A DNA stretch of 64,000 bases from Rhodotorula mucilaginosa. Taxonomy: Eukaryota > Basidiomycota > Microbotryomycetes > Sporidiobolales > Sporidiobolaceae. The stretch spans positions 434,001 through 498,000 of the forward strand of contig CP137871.1 in assembly GCA_034406715.1 (NCBI GenBank), written 5' to 3'. Of the stretch, positions 24,638 through 34,791 are shown in pieces; positions within the stretch are counted from its first letter, which is position 1; every line of letters begins with the position of its first letter. The translations under genes and the position numbers were made by a program. A model generated the notes under the pieces. It was not told the DNA's origin. It ran no database searches and saw nothing but the letters and a program-made list of their open reading frames with translations.

Positions 24638-25967
24638 ATGCCGCGCGTGCCAGCCGATGCGCCTTATCTAGCTGCCACCAATTCACCTCAGTGGAGAAAG
24701 CATTGGCGTCGATCTCCCTCTCAACAACCTCGCGAGATTGGCTGCCGGGGTGGGCTACAACACCTGGAACCTGCGGCACAACCGTCTCCGTACCCTCGAC
24801 CTGTCTGCGCTCCGCGTTCAAAGGTGGAACGAAGCTTCGCGGCAGATGGCCGATCGTTGGACCACCGTCAGGCGCAGCAACCTGCTCATGCAGGAGAAGC
24901 GAGACATGTCTTTGTGGCTTGTTCGCAAACACGCCGTACTCTCTCATGCGCTGAGTGTGGGGGAGATCCTTCAGATCGACGTTCTCGATGCAGTGGTACG
25001 TCGCTCTTCCTGCGGCTGCCCATCACCTTTGAGTGATCTGACTCGACTTTTCCCCCGCAGCTTCAAATCAATGTCCCGCAATTGGAAGAGCACCTTGTAG
25101 GATGTTGGCGGGTTTATGATATGAGCCCAGTCCATTATTGACGCACACGTTGCTCCCTGATCGCAGGGGATACACTGGCCTGAAGACGACGAAAACGCGG
25201 ACAACTCCGTGTTGATCGCTCACGCTCAGTCAATACGGAACCTTGATCAGAGGGAGCTCGAGGAATGTCACGCCGCTATCCGACATCGACTCGACTCGCC
25301 TGCGGTTCACAGGACCTACGATCACGAGGTCTCGACCGGAGAAGGAGTCAGGCTTGCAAGGATCTGCCAATTTGCCACTGACCACTGCTCAGATCCGCGA
25401 ACTTTCGAGCTCTGTACGCAGTGGCACAAGGACATGGCCGAACTGATTCGCCGCATGCGCAATCACTGGACGCGGGATGAAAAGGCGAGCCTCTTCTCAC
25501 TTCTCGACTGCTTCGAGGCGGTTTTGCAAGACCTCTTGCAGTCTCCTCCTGCCGGTTCAGTGTATGCACCTACAGCTCGCCAGCCCGAGACCCACACGAG
25601 AGCCGCCGAACTTTTCGTGAGTGGCGCAAACCTTCATCCCAAGCTGAGGAAAACAGAGGCTGACGTTACAGTGTGAGCGATGCGAATGCAGATCAGCTGG
25701 AATGCACATGTGATCAGAACAAGGGTGGTGAGCGGCGGTGACACGGACTCGGGGCGAGTGATGGAACGGACTGATACCCTAATCCGTGTTTCGCGGCAGA
25801 TCGGACTCGGGCTTCGCATTTTCGAGACCAATCCTTACTTTGACTATGAGGAGGAGAATCCCGCTCATCAACAACCTGCCTGGCTGGATGAGTACTGGTA
25901 TCGCCGCTTGGCCTTGCCATCTGTGGTTCCGCAGCGCGACAGGATTTTGTCCTGGGAGCCGGAGTGA
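24638..25967 (+). pseudogene. Uncharacterised multicopy family, copy B (frameshifted near N-terminus)
   Basis: This is a near-identical partner of copy D. The exon from the ATG at 24638 to 24995 is 358 nt against 357 nt in D. The difference is one extra A at about 24697-24699, after the codons for SPQW, which throws the downstream part of exon 1 out of frame. From about codon 25 onward the original frame is still open (NTWNLRHNRLRTLDLSALRV, WTTVRRSNLLMQEKRDMSLW, RKHAVLSHALSVGEILQIDV). Exons 2-5 match D, including SWNAHVIRTR and PAWLDEYWYRRLALPS, ending at 25967. There is no nearby alternative ATG in the D frame. It is either a young pseudogene, makes an N-terminally altered product, or reflects an assembly error. 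Confidence 0.65.
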
Positions 25968-26760
25968 GCCCGCCACTGCAAGAATAAAGCGTTCTACTTG
26001 CACAGATGACTCAGACCTACTACAAGAGGATATTTACTCTCGATGGCACCGCCAACCCTAAGTTCCTGGTTTTACCTCCGTAAAGTGTCTTGCCACTGGC
26101 CTGAGATTTGACACCTCTGAACGGATCCTTTGTCTCTCTGAAGCTCCTGTATTCCCGCATCAGCCAGGCTGAGTCCCGGACTTGGGCTAGAGGACACCGC
26201 TCGATGTCGATACACTCTGCTGGAGAGCCAGGGCATGGTCATGGCGCGAAGGCCTTCGGAAGAGCTTGAGTGCGAAGGGCTTGAATGTCCGGTCAATCTT
26301 TGTTTTTCTATGTATCGGCGCTGAGGTGGTCCGCCGTCCCATGTGATGCATTGAGGGCTCTTCCTGTGTACGTAGGAGTTAGCGGTTATACACCCCCGAG
26401 CAGGGCAGGCGTGCCCTTCCTTCCTCCGTTTTGCTGACGCTGGACGGTCGACGTTGGTCATCTGTCCGCGCTCGACACTTCTTCATGTATCGTACCGGTC
26501 AGCGAGGTGACACGTTCCCTTTCATCAATGCAATAGCAAGCCTAGACTGTCCTCTGCAGGAAGAGCCAGACACCACGGCGGTGTGGCGCAGGCGACGCTC
26601 GGACCGCCGATTATCTCGGCTTGTCCGCGGACCTCAGGAGGCGAGGTTGCCCGACGGCCGTACGTACCAGCCCTTCTTTCCCTCCTGCCACCCCTCAAGA
26701 AAACCTGCTTTGTCAAGCACAACGTCAGGAGTGTGACACCATCCACCACTTTGCGCCATC
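25968..26760. other. intergenic region between copies B and C
   Basis: This 793 bp region has no supported gene. A 129-codon ATG frame on the - strand (26072-26461) has no recognisable motif and an atypical composition. The last 180 bp (from about 26575) are homologous to the upstream region of copy A and carry TCGGCTTGTCCGCGGA at 26616-26631, about 130 bp before the copy C start. Confidence 0.5.
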
Positions 26761-28174
26761 ATGCCTCAATCGGAAGTAGAGCGATCACCTGCTGCGTCAG
26801 CAGCCACCGTTCAACAAGCTATATACAAGCTCGGTCATTTGGCCTCTGGTCTCACTGCAGCGGTGTGGCTCAAGCGGAGGAGGCCAAAAAGGGAATTTGA
26901 TGTGTCTGAACGCCGCGCCATCGAGTGGTGCAACGTTGCGGATAAAGCGGCCGCCATGCATTACAGCGTCCCCCGGACCATGATGCTGCGCTACCAATTG
27001 AAGCAAAGCATCTACTCGTGGCTCTCTCACAAGCATGCCGTGCTCCAAGACGCGCTTGAGAAGGGAGACATTCTGCAGGTTGATGTCCTAAACGCGGTGG
27101 TACGTGACTGCTCGCCGCGTAACTTCAGCGACTTGTTCATGCACTGACTCTGCATCACAGCTCGAAATTGATTTCATCAAGCTAGAGGAGCATCTGGTGA
27201 GCTAGCCTCCCAACTCGTTCACATCAGGCTGCGCGCAGCCTTACAGCTGATTGTCTGGGTGCCGGCGCAGGGAGGCGAAGCTCGCCCCCAAGGCGATGAA
27301 GCCGTCAAGGATCGCGACAAGAAGCAGCAAGAAGACAGAATGTCTCTGGAAGAACGACAGGACGAAATCAAGAAGGCATTCGAGGGCTGGCAGGAAAACC
27401 AGAGCGCGCGTGGTCCTAAGACGAGGACTGCGGAGGTGAAGGCACTTGCAGGCATTCGAGAGCTTGTGGTTGAGCATCTTCCTGAGGGGGCCCAGCGCGA
27501 GGTTTGCGTACAATGGGCCAACGACATGGCCGAAATGATCCGTCGAATGGGCGAGCTTTGGACGGCTGTCGAGCTTAACAGCCTCCACTCGTTCCTCACT
27601 CGCTTCCACCAAACCCTGGTCAAACTATCAACACCACCTTGTGTGGAGTCAGCTTATCATCCAGCTGCTCGCCAATGTGCAGCGAACCCCGAGGAAGTCA
27701 AGCAGCTTTTTGTGAGTGGCGCCGGCTTCAGTTCTTCCAGCCCTGACGCAGAAACTGATGACGGCAGTGCAATGGGCGAAATGTACAGGTGAAATGGAAT
27801 GCAGCAGTGATCAGGACTAGGGTGGTCAGTCGCTACTATTGCAAAGCCCAGGACGAAAGCAGCTGACAAAGAACATATGCATCGAACGGCAGTTTGGCCT
27901 CGCCTCACCCTTATTTGAGACCAAACCTCTCCTTGACGTGGATATCGATCCTTCTAGATGTACTCCTGCCTGGTTGGACGATAACTGGTATCGGCGACTT
28001 GCCTTGCCGTCGACGGATTCCGCGCGCGACAGGATCACATCGCTGGATTCCATATTTCAAGATCTGAATTCCGTGCTTGAAGATAAAAACCTTGCCGGGG
28101 CCACAAGGCCAATCCATCAACAGCCGAAGAACCAGTACAGTAGTCAGGTCTATTTCGTCCCGCCGACTTTGTGA
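26761..28174 (+). CDS. Uncharacterised multicopy family, copy C (intact, about 383 residues)
   Basis: The organisation matches copy A. Exon 1 (26761-27099) ends LKQSIYSWLSHKHAVLQDAL ... ILQVDVLNAV. A 36-nt exon encodes LEIDFIKLEEHL. A long helical exon runs 27271-27711 (KDRDKKQQEDRMSLEERQDE, likely coiled coil; WANDMAEMIRRMGELWTAVE; SFLTRFHQTLVKL; SAYHPAARQ). A 54-nt exon encodes CNGRNVQVKWNAAVIRTR. The last exon (27893-28174) has FGLASPLFETKPLLD and PAWLDDNWYRRLALPS plus a C-terminal tail longer than in A. All five exons are open and in phase. Divergence from A is substantial throughout, while the exon pattern and intron phases are kept. That argues for an older duplicate under constraint. 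It is convergent with PRO2-2. Confidence 0.75.
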
Positions 28175-28536
28175 TATGGACCCTTGAGTCTTTTTTTTTC
28201 CCGCTGATTTCCTGCACATGGCTTGCGCCCCCTCGCTCGCCAGTGTAGTCTCCCCCGCCTCGCTGGCCGCCACGTCCGCCCCCAACGCCACCGCTGCGCT
28301 GCAAGACGGGATCGGGGAGAGCATGTTACCTTCCGTGACCCACGCTTGTCCCTTGCGAGAGAGGTTCAGAGAGCCCAAGCACGAGCTTTCTCTTGAATCC
28401 ATGCGTTTCACCATCAACCTCTTGTTCTTTGTATGGCGTCTTGGAACTTCCGAAGTACGCGCGAGACGGGCAGTCTTCTCACACTCGAGGTCTGTCCGAA
28501 GCCTTTGCAAAAGGTTCTAGCGAGAGAGCGCTACCT
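28175..28536. other. convergent spacer between copy C and PRO2-2
   Basis: These 362 bp are homologous to 21087-21463 but visibly diverged. A poly-T run (28190-28199) follows the copy C stop. No gene is supported. Confidence 0.5.
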
Positions 28537-30194
28537 TCAAAACGGCGAGTTTCCTAACGGGAGTGGCGTGTGGAGGAAAGGCTTCTTGCCCGGACCGGTA
28601 CCAAAGACAGCGGTTCCGTGCCCCTCGGCGGCTGTTGATCGGACCTGGTACTTGTAGATCACGAGCTGCAACGCCGATGATCAGCTAAAAGAAATCCCGA
28701 GACGCAGAGGAGCGAACGGAAGCGCTGTACTCACTCCTTCGAGTCCGACCGGTCCGCGCGCGTGCGTCTTGCCCGTCGAGACTCCGACTTCGGTCCCGAA
28801 CCCGTACCTGAACCCGTCCGCAAAGCGCGTGCTCGCATTGACGTACACCCCCGCGGAATCGATCCCGCGACTGAACGCGCGCGCGTTCTCTTCTGACTCG
28901 GTCACGATCGCGTCCGTGTGGTGGGAAGAGTGCGAGTTGATGTGCGAGATGGCGGCAGCGAGGGAAGGGACGGCTTTGACGGCGAGGACCAGTTCGAGGA
29001 ACTCGGTGTCGTAATCTTCCGGAGTCGAGGGGATCACCAGACTTGAGAAAGAAGGGTGGGAGGAGACGTCGGAGGAGGAAGAGAGAGCGGAAAGGGTGGC
29101 GGGATCGCAGCGAAGAGCAACGTTGGCCGAGAGGAGGGCCGAAGCCAGTTTCGGCCAAAGCGTCGGAAGCAGTGCTTCGTGGACGAGCAGCGTTTCGGCA
29201 GAGTTGCACGCGGCGGGATATGTCGTCTAGCAGAGACGGGCGGTCAGTCCACGAACACCTCGAGCCTCGGCCGCAAACACTCACTTTCGAGTCGACCACG
29301 ACGTTGATCGCCTTCTCTTCGACCGCACTTTCGTCCACAAAGACGGCGCACAGTCCGTCGGCGTGACCCATGACTGGTATCCGCGTACCGTTCTGGATAC
29401 TCTTGACGAGGCTGTTGCTCCCTCGGGGGATGACGAGGTCGATGTAGCGGTCTTGAGCGAGGAGGGAAGCGATCTCGGACCGAGTCGAGACGGTCTGGAT
29501 GTAGGCGGACGGCAATTTGGTTTTTGCGAGCGCGGACTGGATGACGCGCGACATGACGTTCTGGGTATGAATCGATTCTTTGCCGCCCTTGAGGATGGCG
29601 GCGTTGCCTGTGTCGCGGGAGAAAAAGGGAAAGGGTCAAAATTTCGCGGGTCAAACTGCGATTGCAGCGCGAGACACTCACCCGACTTGATGGCGAGGGC
29701 GGTGATGTTGGCAATGACTTCAGGCCGTGCCTCGAAGATGATCAAGAGGACTCCGATGGGGCAAGTGACGCGGTGCAGTTCGAGTCCGTCGTCGAGGGTG
29801 CGCGCGTACGTGACCTGACCGGTCGGGTCCGGGAGCTGGTCGACGTCGAGGATCCCTTGCAGCATCGAGTCGTACTTGTCTGTAGACGATTCGAAGTCCA
29901 ATCGCTTGAGGAGGGACGACGACATGGCTCCCGCGGCGACTTGCTCCCTGGCTGCCTGCAAAGACGGGTCAGTCAGCCTCCAGAAGAACTCGGGATCCGC
30001 CGGCCCGAGGGCGTGCAGGTACTGACTTGGATATCGAGCTTGTTAGCAGCGAGGATCTCCTGCTTGGCATCGGTGAGCGCATCCTTGACGGCGATCAAGG
30101 CGAGGTGCCGTTCGGAAGCGTCGAGCAACTGCGAGGCGGTGAAGGCGTCACGCGCAGCCTGGGCGAGCGCAGTCGACGGGTCTGGGGATGCCAT
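28537..30194 (-). CDS. PRO2: Gamma-glutamyl phosphate reductase, copy 2 (proline biosynthesis)
   Basis: This copy has the same enzyme, the same exon pattern and the same catalytic blocks as copy 1 (FEARPEVIA, PRGSNSLVKS, TTYPAACNSAETLLVH, GFRYGFGTEVG). It starts at 30194 and stops at 28537. Differences from copy 1 are few and compatible with function: TDAKQEILAANK versus TQAKQEILDANK, DFESS versus DLESS, LPDPTG versus LPNPTG, ELVLAVKAVPSLAAA versus EPILAVKAVPSLGAA, and one Ser codon fewer in a Ser run. The last residues differ because the high-identity block begins just inside the stop codon (GNSPF here, GASPF in copy 1). Both copies are open, so the strain probably has two working genes, useful for dosage or divergence of proline synthesis. 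Confidence 0.93.
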
Positions 30195-30701
30195 ATTTTA
30201 GCTCTGGCCTTGCTGATCGGAACGTCCTGAGCGTCGGCGCGAGGATCGCGAATGCCGGTCGAGTCAAAAGTGGAGCGGCACGATCTCCCTCACGCGGTTC
30301 ACTCGCCGTGGTCTCCCTTTCCACCGTGCTGAGAGAGAGCTATGCTGTCTTGATAATCTCCTCCAGTCGAGTACGCTATGCTTGCTCGCGAAGCTGCGCA
30401 ACCGAGAGCGGCTTGTCCGAAGCTTCACCATCCGGCGCCTCGAACAAACTCCCCACGGCAGAGGGAATGTGACGTACGCCGAGCGCCACCGTAGATCTCT
30501 CACATGACGTGCAAAGGCTGCGGTCTCAGCGCCGCCCGCACGGCTCACGTGGTCGGGGGAAGAGCCGGCCAAACCTTGCTGCCTGCAAGCTGGAACTTCG
30601 CTCGACTCACCCGCTCGTTCTGTTCTGTTTTGCTTCTCCTCGCCGCAATCCTCGGAGTGCAGAGCTGCTTGCACGCGGCACACGAGCGATCGGCAAGCGC
30701 G
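30195..30701. promoter_or_regulatory. bidirectional region PRO2-2 / copy D
   Basis: This 507 bp region lies between divergently transcribed PRO2-2 and copy D and should hold both promoters. CGGCTTGTCCG (CGG-N5-CCG) is at 30409-30419, about 215 bp from the PRO2 start and 283 bp from the copy D start. No open frame of coding character is present. Confidence 0.45.
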
Positions 30702-32030
30702 ATGCCGCGTGTGCCCGCCGATGCGCCGTACCTAGCTGCCACCAACTCGCCTCAGTGGAGAAGCATCGGCGTCGATGTCCCTCTCAACAACCTCGCGAGA
30801 CTCGCTGCCGGGGTGGGCTACAACACCTGGAATCTGCGGCACAATCGTCTCCGTACCCTAGACCTGTCTGCGCTCCGCGTTCACAGGTGGAACGAAGCTT
30901 CGCGGCAGATGGCCCATCGTTGGACCACCGTCAGGCGCAGCAACCTGCTCATGCAGGAGAAGCGAGACATGTCTTTGTGGCTTGTCCGCAAACACGCCGT
31001 ACTCTCTCATGCGCTGAGTGTGGGGGAGATCCTTCAGATCGACGTTCTCGATGCAGTGGTACGTCGCTCTTCCTGCGGCTGCCCATCACCTTTGAGTGAT
31101 CTGACTCGACTTTTCCCCCGCAGCTTCAAATCAATGTCCCGCAATTGGAAGAGCACCTTGTAGGATGTTGGCGGGTTTATGATATGAGCCCAGTCCATTG
31201 TTGACGCACACGTTGCTCCCTGATCGCAGGGGATACACTGGCCCGAAAACGACGAAAACGCGGACAACACCATGTCGATCGCTCACGCTCAGTCAATACG
31301 GAACCTTGACCAGAGGGAGCTCGAGGAACGTCACGCCGCTATCCGACATCGACTCGACTCGCCTGCGGTTCACAGGACCTACGATCACGAGGTCTCGACC
31401 GGAGAAGGAGTCAGGCTTGCAAGGATCTGCCAATTTGCCACTGACCACTGCTCAGATCCGCGAACTTTCGAGCTCTGTACGCAGTGGCACAAGGACATGG
31501 CCGAACTGATTCGCCGCATGCGCAATCACTGGACGCGGGATGAAAAGGCGAGCCTCTTCTCACTTCTCGACTGCTTCGAGGCGGTTTTGCAAGACCTCTT
31601 GCAGTCTCCTCCTGCCGGTTCAGTGTATGCACCTACAGCTCGCCAGCCCGAGACCCACACGAGAGCCGCCGAACTTTTCGTGAGTGGCGCAAACCTTCAT
31701 CCCAAGCTGAGGAAAACAGAGGCTGACGTTACAGTGTGAGCGATGCGAATGCAGATCAGCTGGAATGCACATGTGATCAGAACAAGGGTGGTGAGCGGCG
31801 GTGACACGGACTCGGGGCGAGTGATGGAACGGACTGATACCCTAATCCGTGTTTCGCGGCAGATCGGACTCGGGCTTCGCATTTTCGAGACCAATCCTTA
31901 CTTTGACTATGAGGAGGAGAACCCCGCTCATCACCAGCCTGCCTGGCTGGGTGAGTACTGGTATCGCCGTTTGGCCTTGCCGTCTGTGGTTCCGCAGCGC
32001 GACAGGATCTTGTCCTTGGAGCCGGAGTGA
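30702..32030 (+). CDS. Uncharacterised multicopy family, copy D (intact, about 347 residues)
   Basis: Five exons join in phase 0: 30702-31058, 31124-31159 (LQINVPQLEEHL), 31230-31679, 31755-31787 (ISWNAHVIRTR) and 31863-32030. Exon 1 begins MPRVPADAPYLAATNSPQW and contains NTWNLRHNRLRTLDLSALRV and RKHAVLSHALSVGEILQIDV. Exon 3 has CTQWHKDMAELIRRMRNHW, ASLFSLLDCFEAVLQDLL and SVYAPTARQPETHTRAAELF. The last exon has IGLGLRIFETNPYFDYEEEN and PAWLGEYWYRRLALPS. The exon 4 acceptor is the downstream AATGCAG; the AG used in copies A/C would give a stop in D. Compared with A/C, the N-terminus is unrelated but the later exons are clearly homologous. No known family was recognised. Confidence 0.75.
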
Positions 32031-32128
32031 GCCCTCAGCTGTTGTGAAAACAGCTTAAAGCACTAGAAGACTGTTCTTTGTGTCTGTATTGCGCCGCTGT
32101 CCAGCCGTTCAGTTTTGAAAACTTGTTA

Positions 32129-32720
32129 CAGTTGAATCCCTCAGATATGACTCCCTGTTCTGTGACCCTCTCTAGGTTATGACCTGTTTTTGTGCAGCTG
32201 CAAGAAAAACAGAGGGAAAGCGAGGCAGATATGACTTATGACTTATGACTTTTTTGACCCCAAAATCAAGCAAAAAGTCAGGATCTAGGAGGTGTGTAGA
32301 GGCCTTTTCTGTATCACTTGCGCGCTGCAACAGGCCATTTTTGCCTCGGATGGGTGCCCGAAGCTGGGTCGCCGACTCGAGCTGCTCCTCTCCCGATTTG
32401 AAGGCGAGGAAAAGCTTACGGAGTTGTACAGAGAGCTCGCACGGACCTTGCCGGCCTGCGGCAACACGGTGGCGGTCCGAATAAACAGTATTTTAAGCGT
32501 CAACTGTGTTATAGACCTTACCCCCATGATAATGAGGTAAAATATATCGCACAGACCCGGCTTCTTACACTTATGTATTTTGCGCCCTGCTTGCTCCTCT
32601 CTAGATCCTGACCTGAGACACGAAAAGTCAGGATCTAGGGAGCACCTCACTTATGACCCACCCCAGGTTATGACTCCCGGAGCTGCATCTCAAAAGAGTC
32701 ATATCTGAGGGATTCAACTG
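32129..32720. mobile_element. 592 bp MITE-like DNA element with TA target duplication (Tc1/mariner-pogo type)
   Basis: The two ends are perfect inverted repeats of 25 bp: the left end 32129-32153 begins CAGTTGAATCCCTC and the right end is 32696-32720. The dinucleotide TA flanks both sides (32127-32128 and 32721-32722). CAGT-type termini with TA duplication are typical of the Tc1/mariner/pogo superfamily. Subterminal DNA repeats the word TTATGAC in several places and has AAAAGTCAGGATCTAGG twice (32273-32289 and 32623-32639). A hairpin lies at 32601-32612 with 32627-32638. There is no transposase; a small GC-richer open frame in the middle (32292-32540) was not recognised. It is therefore non-autonomous. 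Identical TIRs suggest a young insertion. Confidence 0.88.
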
Positions 32721-32722
32721 TA

Positions 32723-33382
32723 CACTCTTCTGCGCCAGCACGCGCCCTCCTCTTGAGAGCTCCTCTCTGCCACGGTGACTTAGCTTTCTTCACTATGAGC
32801 CAGAGGGAGTTTCCCAGGACTGCCAAAATATAGCATCACAGCTTTTAGTGAGGTCAAGGGTCGACGTCGGATCTCTACGCGTGCGCCGAGATCTTCCTCC
32901 AACCTGGACGGCCACATAGCTACCTATTACGCCGTACTCTACGGGCGTCGCCAAGCCGGATGAGGCTACTTGATGCAAGCACAGGGCTTGGATCGTCACC
33001 GAAGTGGGCAACTGAATCCCTCATCCAGTCGCTTTTATCAGTAGTCAGCCCGTAGTTACTTGTCGCCTCGCGTGACCCGGGCTAGCGGACACGCGGAGGG
33101 TCTTTACAGCAAGCTCGACGTGGGGCTAAAATGCCTCGATCCCGCACCGCCCACCGGTCGCAAGCCGATGCCGTCGCCAACCTTGTCGAAGGGCATGATG
33201 GTCCGTGCGCTCGGCTTGTCCACGGCGGTGACGCGCCCCAGATCCCAAGTATCTACATTCCAGTCTTCCAGCCGCCGGAAGATTCAGTGCCTATCCGTCT
33301 TCCTTCTTCCGTGAGCTGCTGCTAACCCTAGGCCGCTGGCTGGACAAGGCGTAGAACGCGCCTCCTCCCGCACTCGCGAAGT
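32723..33382. other. spacer between the MITE and copy E
   Basis: This 660 bp region has no supported gene; short open frames have no recognisable motif. TCGGCTTGTCCACGG at about 33211, 172 bp before the copy E start, is a variant of the word upstream of copies A, C and D. Confidence 0.4.
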
Positions 33383-34688
33383 ATGCCGCGAGACCAAGAG
33401 CCAGAACGGGGTCCGCATGCTCCGGCGGCCGGCAAAGAACGCATTGGTCTGTTTGAGGCCCTGAAAGCTCTCGCAAGGTTGGCATCTGGTGTCTCTGCGC
33501 GGGCCTGGAAGCAACGAAACCAGTACCCACAGAAGCTCGACGCGTCTGCGCGCCGCGCGCACCGCTGGTACGATATTGCCCGAGCAGAGCTTGCAGGCTA
33601 CAGTACATCAGAGGCGAGCATCCCAAAGAAAAGCATTTACCGTTGACTTTCCCGTAAGCACGCCGTGCTCTATCGTGCTCTCCACGCGGGAGAAATCCTG
33701 CAGATCGATGTTCTGGACGCAGTAGTACGTGACTTCCCCTCTAGTAAGTGCTCCTCTTCTTTTCTCCACGCTGACTCCAGAATGCAAGCTGGAGATTGAT
33801 GTCCTTCAAGTGGATGAACGTTTTGTATGACGTTCCTCGAGAATGTCAGCTCCGTTGCAAAAAAAAACTGATCCTCTCTCTGTTCTCTCTCTCTCGATCA
33901 GAGACGCGGACCGCAGGCCAGAAGGTTCAAGACGCCTCAGCAGAGGGCTCAGGCTTTATCTCTCCGCAAGGATATGCGGAACCGCGATCAGGAAGAGCTC
34001 CAGAAGCGATGAGCCGAAATCAAACAAATCCTCGACGCGCCTGCCGTTGACAGGGGACCAAACCTTGTGGCAAGGGACAAAGTGGACAAGCAGATCAGCT
34101 GGATCTGGAAGACCATACTGGCTTGCTGCACTTGCGTGTCAACCGTCCAGGTTTGCAATCAGTGGCACTTCGAGATGACGGATCTGAACTGGCGGATGCG
34201 AGGCAACTGGACGGACATCGAGCGGAACAGCCTCGCCTCGTTGCTCGCTTGCTTCAAGAAGGTCCTCAAGCAGAAGCTGTCCACGCTCGCCAAGGGATCA
34301 GTGTACGTCCCGGCTGCTCGCCAGCCCGTGGACCATGCGAGAGCCATTGAGCTTTTCGTGAGTTGCGGCAATTTCTTCGCTTCGGGATCTTTCCACGCAG
34401 TGCTCATCCCGGAAATGTGCGCGTTCGGCTTGTGTAGCGCAAGTGGAATGCAACTTGCGTCAGAATGAGAGTGGTGAGTACCAGCAGCAAGACCAGAGCC
34501 AGCGCTGCAACACTGACTGCGGCGTCTTCCCGTCTCATGCGCAGATGGGGCTCGGGCGCCCCCTCTTCGAAACCACTCCTGACCTAGACATGGATGTTGA
34601 TTGTTCTCTGTCCGACCCTGCCTGGCTGGACGAGTACTGGTTTCGCCGTTTGGCGTTGCCGTCGGTGGAACCGGAACGCGACCAGTGA
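33383..34688 (+). pseudogene. Uncharacterised multicopy family, copy E (decayed)
   Basis: The ATG at 33383 starts MPRDQEPERGPHAPAAGKER, and LARLASGVSARAWKQRNQYP follows the family pattern. The frame closes at 33644 and the conserved RKHAVLYRALHAGEILQIDV continues in another frame, so exon 1 carries a frameshift. The exon 2 equivalent (LEIDVLQVDERFV) and the segment after it are also out of step. Later parts are recognisable: CNQWHFEMTDLNWRMRGNW, SLASLLACFKKVLKQKL, SVYVPAARQPVDHARAIELF, W-N-A-T-C-V-R-M-R-V, GLGRPLFETTPDLD and PAWLDEYWFRRLALPSVEPE. At least two frame breaks are needed to explain it. It is the most diverged member and probably an old, non-functional copy. Confidence 0.7.
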
Positions 34689-34791
34689 AGATCGCGTCAC
34701 TGCTGCCCACGTTGGAAGATGATAGGATCGCGGGTTGGACAAGGAATGCAGGAGAAGCCGTGTCTGTTGCAGGGGAAACTAGTAGCTAGGC

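Larger units (their letters stand above)
21480..25972. repeat. Segmental duplication, unit 1 (PRO2-1 plus copy B)
   Basis: This stretch is nearly identical to 28553-32035 in the same orientation (left-edge offset 7,073 bp). Identity extends through introns and intergenic DNA, so it reflects recent duplication or gene conversion and not only selection. The left edge falls inside the last codons of PRO2 and the right edge a few bases past the stop codon of copies B/D. Unit 1 is about 1 kb longer because of the segment 23515-24528. Confidence 0.85.
28553..32035. repeat. Segmental duplication, unit 2 (PRO2-2 plus copy D)
   Basis: This is the direct repeat of 21480-25972. It lacks the roughly 1 kb found in unit 1. 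Its junction is the single CTGCA at 30583-30587, where unit 1 has CTGCA at both ends of the extra DNA (23510-23514 and 24524-24528). Confidence 0.85.

Noticed and set aside
26072-26461. 129-codon ATG frame between copies B and C
   Set aside because: No family motif was recognised and there is no counterpart in the other unit; it was left as intergenic.
32292-32540. Small open frame inside the MITE as a transposase remnant
   Set aside because: No DDE or HTH motif is visible in the 80-odd residues, so I cannot support a transposase origin.
19697-34688. The array as a classical HD1/HD2 mating-type locus
   Set aside because: Mating-type HD pairs in basidiomycetes are one divergent HD1/HD2 pair. 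Here all copies face the same way, there are five of them, and the recognition-helix residues do not match. The homeodomain likeness is kept only as a weak inference.
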